DNA of 5,978 nt from an uncultured Lachnospiraceae bacterium. Lineage in GTDB: Bacteria > Bacillota > Clostridia > Lachnospirales > Lachnospiraceae. Each line of letters begins with the position of its first letter. Position 1 is the stretch's first letter. The notes under the pieces are model-generated. The model had not been told where the DNA came from. It worked only from the letters and a program-made list of their open reading frames with translations, and made no database searches. The stretch lies in the NCBI GenBank assembly GCA_947177465.1, contig CAMWUP010000139.1:1-5978 (forward strand). Direction: 5' to 3'. The translations under genes were made by a program, and so were the position numbers. This document shows, in pieces, positions 1 through 5,627 of this stretch.

Positions 1-91
1 TCAGCGCCGAAAACAGGAATACGGCTCCTCCCAGCGCCAGCTTCAGCCAGACAAACTTCATGGTTTTCAAGTATACATCTCTTGCTTTCAA
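1..91 (-). CDS. N-terminal fragment of a probable membrane protein, TTG start (runs off the left edge)
   Basis: Only the first 30 codons are in the window. They read MKARDVYLKTMKFVWLKLAL followed by GGAVFLFSAL: a short basic, amphipathic start, then a hydrophobic run from about residue 13 that looks like the beginning of a transmembrane helix. The start is inferred to be TTG at 89-91 because GGAGGG (99-104) lies 7 nt upstream, a normal spacing. The ATG at 93-95 is in another frame, only 3 nt from that site, and gives a Cys/Arg/Glu-rich peptide with no sensible profile. The in-frame ATG at 59-61 has no ribosome binding site. I do not recognise the family with confidence; from memory, Lachnospiraceae membrane proteins of unknown function begin similarly. 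It is probably transcribed separately from the PTS operon, since a hairpin and a promoter-like region lie between them. Confidence 0.6.
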   Translation of the reverse strand, partial: MKARDVYLKTMKFVWLKLALGGAVFLFSAL

Positions 92-98
92 TCATTTT

Positions 99-104
99 CC
101 CTCC
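99..104 (-). promoter_or_regulatory. Ribosome binding site that selects the TTG start of the left-edge gene
   Basis: On the minus strand this reads GGAGGG, a strong Shine-Dalgarno sequence, 7 nt before TTG (89-91) but only 3 nt before the out-of-frame ATG (93-95). The spacing is the main reason for preferring the TTG start. Confidence 0.6.
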
Positions 105-121
105 GTTCATAATATGTACGG

Positions 122-154
122 ATTTGCAACTTATCTTATTTTAAAATTGCAAAT
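122..154. repeat. 8-bp inverted repeat in the leader of the left-edge gene
   Basis: ATTTGCAA (122-129) and TTGCAAAT (147-154) form a perfect 8-bp inverted repeat separated by 17 bp of AT-rich sequence. It lies 30 to 63 bp upstream of the TTG start. It may be a two-half-site protein binding site or a weak leader hairpin. Nothing in the window names the regulator. Confidence 0.4.
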
Positions 155-198
155 GCGTCATTTACAGTATACCGGACAGAGATATTTCTCTCTACGGA

Positions 199-247
199 AA
201 ATTTTGCACGATTATAGTGAAAACAACAGAAATTTTGCACGATAATA
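199..247 (-). repeat. Pair of 18-nt direct repeats spaced 31 bp apart
   Basis: Read on the minus strand, TATTATCGTGCAAAATTT (247-230) and TATAATCGTGCAAAATTT (216-199) match at 17 of 18 positions. Their start-to-start distance is 31 bp, close to three turns of the helix, so both would face the same side of DNA. The second copy begins with the candidate -10 box of the left-edge gene. This is a plausible tandem operator, but the binding protein is unknown. Confidence 0.5.
211..239 (-). promoter_or_regulatory. Candidate promoter for the left-edge gene
   Basis: TATAAT on the minus strand (211-216) is a perfect -10 hexamer. A 17-bp spacer places TGCAAA at 234-239, a poor -35. Transcription would start near 204 and give a leader of about 113 nt. 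The -10 lies inside one copy of the 18-nt direct repeat, so binding of a protein there would affect initiation. The poor -35 and long leader keep confidence moderate. Confidence 0.4.
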
Positions 248-291
248 CCCTTTCCCTGCAAAATCTGTGTTTTTTGCCGAAAAAGGGTATT
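244..291 (-). terminator. Stem-loop after ptsI, possible end of the fru-pts transcript
   Basis: AATACCCTTT (244-253) pairs perfectly with AAAGGGTATT (282-291), and an inner GCAAAA (258-263) pairs with TTTTGC (272-277). In minus-strand RNA the internal loop can partly close by G-U pairs, so the stem is best in the direction of the operon. It begins 13 nt past the ptsI stop, where a terminator is expected. However, the run of T after the stem (290-295) is on the plus strand, and the minus-strand side continues ATTATCGTGC without a U tract. It could therefore be a weak or 3'-end-protecting hairpin, or a terminator for antisense transcription. Confidence 0.45.
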
Positions 292-303
292 TTTTACAGT
301 CGC

Positions 304-1935
304 CTAAAGCGCATTTACATTTGTTTCCAGTACAATTTTTCGAATAGGAAGAATACGCCCCGGCGATACAGAAAGCTCATCTACTCCCATTTTCAAAAAA
401 TCCTGCGTCAAGGATGTATCCGCTCCCAGTTCGCCGCAGATGCCTGCCCAGATTCCCGCTTTGTGAGCATTGTCCACTACCGTTTTTATCATGCGGAGAA
501 TTGCCGGATGATGAGCATCGTAAAATGCATCCAATTCCGGATTCTGTCTGTCGATTGCCAGCGTGTACTGCGTCAAATCGTTGGTTCCAATGCTGAAGAA
601 ATCGACCTCCTTTGCAAGCTCGTCGCTCATCATTACAGCTGCCGGTGTTTCAATCATAATGCCCTGCTCCACCTCACCGTACTCGATGTGCTGCTCTTCC
701 AGTTCTTTTTTAACCTCGGCAACCATTTCCTTGATTCGCCGTACCTCATCCACAGAAATAATCATAGGGTACATAATGGCTATGTTCCCGTATGCACTGG
801 CACGGAAAAGTGCGCGGAGCTGTGTTTTAAAAACCTCCGGTCTTGTCAGGCAGATACGAATGGCGCGAAGTCCCATGGCAGGATTCTCCTCGTGCGCAAG
901 CTTAAAATAGTCCGCCTGCTTATCTGCTCCTATATCCAGTGTGCGGATAATCACCTTTTTGCCCGCCATGGTTTCCGCAACGGTTTTATAAACGGAAAAT
1001 TGTTCTTCCTCTGTGGGATAGTCCTCTTTCTCCAGATACAAAAATTCACTTCTGAAAAGACCAATTCCACCGGCATCGTTCTGAAGCACCATCGCCAAAT
1101 CCTTGCTGTTTCCAATATTGGCATACAGCTTGATTCTCCTGCCGTCCAAGGTAATGTTTTCTTTTCCCCGAAGTGTGAGCAAAAGCTCCTTTTGTTCCTC
1201 TTCCGCTCTTTTGCGCTCCTGCATCTGTGCAAGAATTTTCTCCTCCGGTTCCACATAGAGTATACCTTTTGCGCCGTCTATAATTGCCGGTTTTCCATCC
1301 ACGGTATCGTCAAGAGGAATGGGCGTGCCGATAAGCGCGGGAATATTCATTGTTTTGGCTAAAATGGCGGTATGGGAATTAAGAGAGCCGTGTACCGTCA
1401 CAAAAGCCAGCACTTTATCTTTGTCAAGCTGCACGGTTTCACTGGGCGCAAGGTCGTCCGCCACGATAATCACAGGCTCTGAAAGCTTTTCCATCCCTGC
1501 ACTTCTGCCACTTAAAGCTGTCAGCAGCCTCTCGGAAATATCCTTTACATCCGCAGCACGCTCACGCATATAATCATCTTCCATATCAGAAAACATCTTA
1601 TAGAAGTTGTCAGAGGTGGCAGCAACGGCATACTCCGCATTGACAGACTGTGTGCGGATAATATTTTCAATCGCCTCCACAAATCCATCGTCCTGCAGCA
1701 TCATCTGGTGAATTTCAAAAATTGCCGCACTCGCCTCCCCGATGGACTTCACGGAAGTCTCATACAAATCCTGAAGCTGCTTTATTGCTTCCTGCTGCGC
1801 TCTTCTGAAACGTGCAAGCTCTGACTCTGTATCCTCTACCCTCGCACGCTTTACCTGCTGCTCGCCCTTTTTATATACAAACAGCTTTCCGATAGCAACT
1901 CCGTTTATTACACTTTTTCCCTGAAATGTCAGCAT
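304..1935 (-). CDS. ptsI: PTS Enzyme I (phosphoenolpyruvate-protein phosphotransferase)
   Basis: Cytoplasmic enzyme that transfers phosphate from phosphoenolpyruvate to HPr, the first step of PTS sugar uptake. The protein is 543 residues from ATG 1933-1935. That start is chosen because AGAAGGGAG lies about 8 nt upstream and MLTFQGKSV fits the family's N-terminus; an in-frame ATG at 1968 has only a weak site. The swivelling domain carries the active histidine in NSHTAILAK (His188). The C-terminal PEP-binding barrel shows GLFRSEFLY (Arg294), IIRTLDIGADK (Arg331), IMIETPAAV (Glu429), SIGTNDLTQY (Asp453) and the catalytic Cys500 in GICGELGAD. All key residues are present. Compared with E. coli or Bacillus EI (about 570 residues) it lacks roughly 30 residues of C-terminal tail, ending soon after SVSPGRILPIRK. 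The active-site surround is GSLNSH rather than GGxTSH. It is the last gene of the unit, separated from ptsH by a 96-bp gap containing a strong hairpin. Confidence 0.96.
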   Translation of the reverse strand: MLTFQGKSVINGVAIGKLFVYKKGEQQVKRARVEDTESELARFRRAQQEAIKQLQDLYETSVKSIGEASAAIFEIHQMMLQDDGFVEAIENIIRTQSVNAEYAVAATSDNFYKMFSDMEDDYMRERAADVKDISERLLTALSGRSAGMEKLSEPVIIVADDLAPSETVQLDKDKVLAFVTVHGSLNSHTAILAKTMNIPALIGTPIPLDDTVDGKPAIIDGAKGILYVEPEEKILAQMQERKRAEEEQKELLLTLRGKENITLDGRRIKLYANIGNSKDLAMVLQNDAGGIGLFRSEFLYLEKEDYPTEEEQFSVYKTVAETMAGKKVIIRTLDIGADKQADYFKLAHEENPAMGLRAIRICLTRPEVFKTQLRALFRASAYGNIAIMYPMIISVDEVRRIKEMVAEVKKELEEQHIEYGEVEQGIMIETPAAVMMSDELAKEVDFFSIGTNDLTQYTLAIDRQNPELDAFYDAHHPAILRMIKTVVDNAHKAGIWAGICGELGADTSLTQDFLKMGVDELSVSPGRILPIRKIVLETNVNAL

Positions 1936-1984
1936 GTCGTCCGCTCCCTTCTCTTTTCTATGCCCCATTTTATACCCTGTCTTT

Positions 1985-2021
1985 TGCGGCTTCAGAAAAG
2001 AGCAATATTTCCGAAGCCGCA
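1985..2021 (-). promoter_or_regulatory. Strong intercistronic stem-loop between ptsH and ptsI
   Basis: TGCGGCTTC (1985-1993) and GAAGCCGCA (2013-2021) form a perfect 9-bp stem. On the minus strand the stem can extend inward (GGAAA with TTTTC) past a single bulged U. It begins 10 nt after the ptsH stop. No U tract follows it on the minus strand, so it is not an ordinary Rho-independent terminator. An RNA processing or stability element that sets the HPr to EI ratio is a reasonable inference. Confidence 0.55.
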
Positions 2022-2031
2022 GATAAACTAC

Positions 2032-2289
2032 TTACAGATTTTCTTTTAAAAATGCCTCTATCTTCTGAATCGCAATTTCTTCATCAGCGCCTTGTGCCGT
2101 CATGGTAATTTCCTGCCCCTGCTTTACCGCCAGTCCCATCACACCAAAAATTCTCTTGGCATCTGCACTCTTTCCGTCCTTTGCGATGGTAATTGCCGAC
2201 TCAAATTCCTTGAGAAGCTTGATTAATTCTCCTGCCGGTCTTGCGTGGATTCCTTCGGGGTCTGTAATGGTATATTTTAATTCTTTCAT
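2032..2289 (-). CDS. ptsH: HPr phosphocarrier protein with Arg at the usual Ser46 position
   Basis: Small cytoplasmic phosphocarrier that accepts phosphate from EI and passes it to the EIIA domain of FruA. It is 85 residues, the normal HPr length. The active-site motif GIHARPAG places His15 and Arg17 exactly as in the family. The second hallmark region reads AKRIFGVMG, where Firmicute HPr normally has a serine (KSIMGVMS type). Residue 46 is Arg (codon AGA), so HPr kinase/phosphorylase could not phosphorylate that site. The ATG at 2287-2289 is preceded by AAAGGA with a 7-nt spacer. It lies 41 bp downstream of fruA and 96 bp upstream of ptsI. Its position suggests an HPr tuned to fructose transport, but it could also be the cell's only HPr. 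It is not Crh, which lacks the active-site histidine. Confidence 0.95.
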   Translation of the reverse strand: MKELKYTITDPEGIHARPAGELIKLLKEFESAITIAKDGKSADAKRIFGVMGLAVKQGQEITMTAQGADEEIAIQKIEAFLKENL

Positions 2290-2330
2290 GATTTTTTCCT
2301 TTCTTCTATTTAAATATTTTAATCATGTTG

Positions 2331-4298
2331 CTATGCCGTTTTCTTTTTCAATATTCCTAAAAGCAGTGCACTGACTGCAGTGCCAACAACCAAAGCCACA
2401 AGGTACATAAGCGCATGCTCTACCACCGGAAATACGAAGATTCCGCCATGAGGCGCCATCAGGGTACAGCCAAACGCCATAGACAGCGCGCCTGCCACTG
2501 CAGAGCCTATCATACAGGAGGGAATTACGCGCAGCGGGTCGGATGCTGCAAAGGGTATCGCACCCTCGGTAATAAAGGCAAGACCCATAATAAAGTTAGT
2601 CGGTCCGGATTCTCTTTCCTGCTTGGTAAATTTATTTTTAAATAGCAGGGTTGCGAGTGCAATCGCACAGGGAGGCACCATACCGCCTATCATAACTGCT
2701 GCCATTACCGCATAGTTTCCTTCAATAATAGATGCCGTACCAAATACATATGCCGCTTTGTTGAAGGGACCGCCCATATCAATTGCCATCATGCCTGCGA
2801 GCACCGCACCCAGAACCAGTTTGCTGGTGTTTCCCATACCGGCAAGCGCTGAATTTAATGCTGTGTTAAGCGCCCCAATAGGAGGCTCTACCAAAAAAGT
2901 CATAATCAGACCCATAAACAGGATACCAAAGAATGGGAATAAAAGCACCGGTGACAATTTCTCAATCGCTTTTGGAAGCTTTTCAAAAAGCTTTTTCAAA
3001 AGCAGTACCAGATAACCTGCAATAAAGCCGGCCGCCAACGCGCCTAAGAAGCCTGACTTTCCGTTTGCAGCAATGGCTCCGCCGATGAAGCCTACCGCAA
3101 GACCGGGGCGGTCCGCAATGCTCATGGCAATATAACCTGCCAGAATCGGAAGCATGAAACCAAATGCCACACCGCCTATATTTTTAAAAGCTGCCGCTGC
3201 CGGTGTAATGGTGCCAAAATTGCCCCTTTCCTCAGGAGAAAGACTTGCCATATCCACACCCATGGAGTCTAAGAGAAATGCAATGGCAATCAGGATACCG
3301 CCGCCTACAACAAAGGGAAGCATATGGGACACGCCGTTCATCAGATGCATGTATATCTGATGTCCGATACCGCTCTTATCATTGGAAACTGCACCTTCTG
3401 ATGCTGTCTCCTGCCCCTCTTTATATATAGGAGCGTCTCCGCTTATCGCTCTCTCTATCAGCTTATCCGCCTTTCCGATACCGTCAGATACCTGACACAC
3501 AATGACCTTTTTTCCTGCAAAACGGTCCATGGGAACCTTGGTGTCCGCTGCCACAATAATGCAGTCCGCTTCTGCAATTTCCTTTGCCGTCACAACATTC
3601 TTTGCGCCTGCAGAGCCTCTGGTTTCTACTTTGACAAAGCAGTTCTTCGCTTTTGCCGCTTTTTCCAGACTTTCCGCTGCCATATAGGTATGGGCAATAC
3701 CTGTGGGACATGCGGTTACTGCAAGGATTCTGCATACAGGCGAGACCTTCCCGCCCTCTGCGGATGCTGCCGTGCTATCCGCACCTGCCTCTGTGCTGTC
3801 CGTTTTATTCTGCGCCTCTTTTTCTGCTTCCTCCTCTATGCGCTTTGCTTCGACATTGTCAATGATTTCCAGGAATTCTTCCGCTGTCTTAGCATGCTTT
3901 AAATTGTCTGCAAATTTCTCATCCATCAAGAGCACGGACAGCCTGCTCAACACATCCAGATGTACATTATCCTTTGTATTTGGCGCTGCAATCAGAAACA
4001 GCAGATTGACCGGCTCCCCATCAAGGGAATCAAAATCCACACCGTTTGGAATCACCATGGCAGCAAGCCCCGGGGCCGTAACTGCCTCGCACTTTCCATG
4101 AGGTATCGCGATGCCTTCGCCGATACCCGTCGTCCCTTCCTCTTCCCTTGCAAATACCTGCTTTTCATAGCTCTCCCTGTCCTTGATATTTCCGCTCTTT
4201 TCCATCAGGGAGACCGCCAGCTTAAGCGCTTCGCTCTTTCCTGTCGGCGCTGCATTTAATTCGATGCTTTCTTTTTTCAATAAATCTGTAATCTTCAT
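2331..4298 (-). CDS. fruA: Fructose-specific PTS permease, EIIA-EIIB-EIIC fusion
   Basis: Membrane permease that imports fructose and phosphorylates it to fructose-1-phosphate. It has 655 residues in A-B-C order. The EIIA domain (about 1-150) has the phospho-histidine His67 in GIAIPHGK and a second conserved histidine in NVHLDVLSRL. A flexible Ala/Ser/Thr/Glu-rich linker (about 155-187) follows. The EIIB domain (about 188-290) has the phospho-cysteine Cys197 in ACPTGIAHTYMAAE, typical of the fructose family. The EIIC domain (about 312-650) has many hydrophobic segments and the motifs HMLPFVVGGG, GFIGG, EPPIGALNTAL and FITEGAIPF. The start is ATG 4296-4298, after GGGAG with a suitable spacer. 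A GTG 33 nt further upstream, in frame, lies in the gap next to fruK and lacks a site. The gene starts 44 bp after fruK. Neighbouring fruK supports fructose rather than mannitol or mannose as the substrate. Confidence 0.96.
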   Translation of the reverse strand: MKITDLLKKESIELNAAPTGKSEALKLAVSLMEKSGNIKDRESYEKQVFAREEEGTTGIGEGIAIPHGKCEAVTAPGLAAMVIPNGVDFDSLDGEPVNLLFLIAAPNTKDNVHLDVLSRLSVLLMDEKFADNLKHAKTAEEFLEIIDNVEAKRIEEEAEKEAQNKTDSTEAGADSTAASAEGGKVSPVCRILAVTACPTGIAHTYMAAESLEKAAKAKNCFVKVETRGSAGAKNVVTAKEIAEADCIIVAADTKVPMDRFAGKKVIVCQVSDGIGKADKLIERAISGDAPIYKEGQETASEGAVSNDKSGIGHQIYMHLMNGVSHMLPFVVGGGILIAIAFLLDSMGVDMASLSPEERGNFGTITPAAAAFKNIGGVAFGFMLPILAGYIAMSIADRPGLAVGFIGGAIAANGKSGFLGALAAGFIAGYLVLLLKKLFEKLPKAIEKLSPVLLFPFFGILFMGLIMTFLVEPPIGALNTALNSALAGMGNTSKLVLGAVLAGMMAIDMGGPFNKAAYVFGTASIIEGNYAVMAAVMIGGMVPPCAIALATLLFKNKFTKQERESGPTNFIMGLAFITEGAIPFAASDPLRVIPSCMIGSAVAGALSMAFGCTLMAPHGGIFVFPVVEHALMYLVALVVGTAVSALLLGILKKKTA

Positions 4299-4342
4299 AA
4301 CTTGCTCCCATCTGCGTGCTTTCGCGTACACGCACCGTTTTG

Positions 4343-5245
4343 CTACATCTGCCCAAGCAGCTTTTCTACATCCTCTCTGGTTGCCAAAAGCTCTGAAAAT
4401 GCGCTTGCACTGCCTGTTGCAACTCCCATTTTAAATGCCTCCTCACAACTTCCCGTCTTCAACCATCCGGCAAGGAAGCCTGCTACCATGGAATCTCCTG
4501 CACCTACGGCATTTACCAGTCTGCCCTTTGGCGCTTCTCTTTGGTAGACCTTTCCGTCAGATGCCGCCAGCACCGCGCCCTCGCCTGCCATAGACACCAG
4601 CACATTTGATGCTCCCATTTCACGCAGCTTCTCTGCATAGGGAATAACCTCTTCGGCTGTCCTTAAGGTTACGCCAAAAATCTCTCCAAGCTCATGATTA
4701 TTGGGCTTTATAAGAAAAGGCGCAAATGGCAGTACATTCATAAGCAGCTCTCTCGTCGCGTCCACCGCTATGATAATTCCCCTTCCTGAAAGCCTTTCAC
4801 AAATCTCCTGATAGATGGAATCCGGCAGGGACGACGGTATACTGCCCGCCAAAACCAGAATATCCCCTTCCTTCAGCGTATCCAGTCTGTTAAGAAGTTT
4901 CTGCAGGCTATCCTTATCAATAGCAGGACCCTTTCCATTAATTTCCATACCATCCACATTTTTCAGCTTTACATTAATACGGGAAAATCCGTTCTCTATC
5001 TCTATAAACTCCGTGCGGCACCCGATTTCCTCCAGTCTTCTGCTGATTTCCTTTCCGGTAAAGCCCGCCATAAATCCCAGCGCCGTGTTTTCCACGCCCA
5101 GATTTTTCAGTACGATGGAAACATTGATTCCTTTCCCACCCGGCAGAAGCGTTTCCTCGTCTGTACGGTTTGTAAGCCCCATCTTAAAATCATTTACCGA
5201 TACAATATAGTCAAGCGCCGGATTAAAGGTAATGGTGTATATCAT
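4343..5245 (-). CDS. fruK: 1-phosphofructokinase (PfkB family)
   Basis: Cytoplasmic kinase that phosphorylates fructose-1-phosphate to fructose-1,6-bisphosphate with ATP. It has 300 residues and the PfkB fold. The early MIYTITFNPALDYIV is typical of FruK/LacC-type kinases. The first family signature, GGKGINVSIVLKNLG, is at about 36-50. The nucleotide-binding segment includes IKPNNHE (about 179-185). The second signature, NAVGAGDSMVAGF, is at about 245-257, with catalytic base Asp251. The ATG at 5243-5245 is preferred because AAGGAGGTGA ends 6 nt upstream; the in-frame GTG at 5252-5254 lies inside that site and cannot use it. It is the first gene of the unit. Tagatose-6-phosphate kinase (LacC) is the main alternative, but the partner fruA and the DeoR-type gene upstream favour FruK. 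Confidence 0.94.
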   Translation of the reverse strand: MIYTITFNPALDYIVSVNDFKMGLTNRTDEETLLPGGKGINVSIVLKNLGVENTALGFMAGFTGKEISRRLEEIGCRTEFIEIENGFSRINVKLKNVDGMEINGKGPAIDKDSLQKLLNRLDTLKEGDILVLAGSIPSSLPDSIYQEICERLSGRGIIIAVDATRELLMNVLPFAPFLIKPNNHELGEIFGVTLRTAEEVIPYAEKLREMGASNVLVSMAGEGAVLAASDGKVYQREAPKGRLVNAVGAGDSMVAGFLAGWLKTGSCEEAFKMGVATGSASAFSELLATREDVEKLLGQM

Positions 5246-5250
5246 TTGGT

Positions 5251-5260
5251 TCACCTCCTT
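5251..5260 (-). promoter_or_regulatory. Ribosome binding site of fruK
   Basis: The minus strand reads AAGGAGGTGA, nearly fully complementary to the 16S rRNA 3' end, ending 6 nt before ATG 5243-5245. The in-frame GTG is part of this site, which rules that GTG out as the start. Confidence 0.8.
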
Positions 5261-5295
5261 GTTGATTGATTGTGAATGTTTGTGACCGATTTTGA
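5256..5295. promoter_or_regulatory. Candidate operator: 10-nt-phased repeats in the fruK leader
   Basis: Consecutive 10-nt blocks on the plus strand, TTGATTGTGA (5266-5275), ATGTTTGTGA (5276-5285) and CCGATTTTGA (5286-5295), share a common pattern. A weaker block at 5256-5265 also ends in TTGA. TGA recurs exactly every 10 nt four times. On the minus strand the units read like TCACAATCAA. The block begins about 6 nt past the predicted transcription start and reaches the ribosome binding site. DeoR-family repressors are known to bind tandem direct repeats of this sort, so this is the best candidate for the fruR operator. That assignment is inference. Confidence 0.5.
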
Positions 5296-5307
5296 TTTTG
5301 TAATGCT

Positions 5308-5336
5308 ATTATATAATCAAATTTATTCCTTTGCAA
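5308..5336 (-). promoter_or_regulatory. Promoter of the fruK-fruA-ptsH-ptsI unit
   Basis: On the minus strand, TTGCAA (5331-5336) and a perfect TATAAT (5308-5313) are separated by exactly 17 bp, an excellent match to a housekeeping sigma promoter. Transcription should begin near 5301, giving a leader of about 56 nt before fruK. The gaps of 44, 41 and 96 bp inside the gene set contain no second obvious promoter, which supports one transcript. Confidence 0.8.
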
Positions 5337-5353
5337 TCCGCCTAATGCACATT

Positions 5354-5388
5354 CTTTTGATGGCAAATTTGTGCAAATTCAACAAAAG
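5354..5388. repeat. Imperfect palindrome upstream of the fru promoter
   Basis: CTTTTG (5354-5359) mirrors CAAAAG (5383-5388). Nested inside, CAAATTTG (5364-5371) is followed by TGCAAATT (5372-5379), so the minus strand shows AATTTG-CA-CAAATT. Its centre is about 70 bp upstream of the predicted start, a position suited to an activator or an upstream operator. It is AT-rich, and chance symmetry cannot be excluded. Confidence 0.35.
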
Positions 5389-5420
5389 TCGTTCAAACTC
5401 AGTCATGCGCAGGGGTATAG

Positions 5421-5590
5421 TTTTGCGGCGAGGGACGCCGGTAGTGGAGGGATATGTCCGTGCAGACGCGCTCCCGCTCGGATAAAAACGCAGCGGTACA
5501 TAAGGCGCTAAAGAACAGCGCCTAAGTGCCGACGTTTTTATACGGTCTGCTCGGACATATCCCTCCGCTACCGGCTGAAATGCGGCAAAA
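5421..5590. repeat. Large palindromic repeat unit 1
   Basis: A 30-bp arm at 5438-5467 is mirrored at 5545-5574 with 28 of 30 positions matching. Inside it, ATAAAAACG (5482-5490) mirrors CGTTTTTAT (5533-5541), and the core AGGCGCT (5503-5509) mirrors AGCGCCT (5517-5523) around a 7-nt loop. Outside, TTTTGC (5421-5426) mirrors GCAAAA (5585-5590). The whole can fold into one long interrupted hairpin of about 170 nt on either strand. It is richer in GC than the flanking AT-rich promoter. Short open frames read through it in both directions because of the symmetry, but none has a ribosome binding site. Confidence 0.75.
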
Positions 5591-5627
5591 TGTACTCTTG
5601 CACCAGACAATTATACGACACTCCCTC

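Noticed and set aside
178..191. Hairpin AGAGA-TATT-TCTCT in the leader of the left-edge gene
   Set aside because: A 5-bp stem in AT-rich sequence is within chance expectation and has no terminator or riboswitch features.
217..1362. Long plus-strand open frame of about 380 codons
   Set aside because: It lies antisense to ptsI, whose motifs are unmistakable. Its translation is rich in Cys, His and Phe with no recognisable motif or ribosome binding site.
4299..4342. Small hairpin GCGTG/CACGC in the fruK-fruA gap
   Set aside because: The stem is only 5 bp with a 10-nt loop and no T tract, which is too weak to call a regulatory structure.
5323..5405. Minus-strand 27-codon frame starting MTEFERLLLNLHKFAIKRMC, just upstream of fruK
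   Set aside because: The composition is protein-like, but there is no ribosome binding site before the ATG and the frame overlaps the -35 box of the fru promoter, so it would lie largely outside the transcript.
5255..5420. A CcpA (cre) site near the fru promoter
   Set aside because: I looked for the WTGNNARCGNWWWCAW type of pattern and found no convincing match on either strand.
5276..5485. Plus-strand 69-codon frame through the fru promoter and repeat unit 1
   Set aside because: It overlaps the promoter and leader on the opposite strand, and its extent reflects the palindrome. No start signal is visible.
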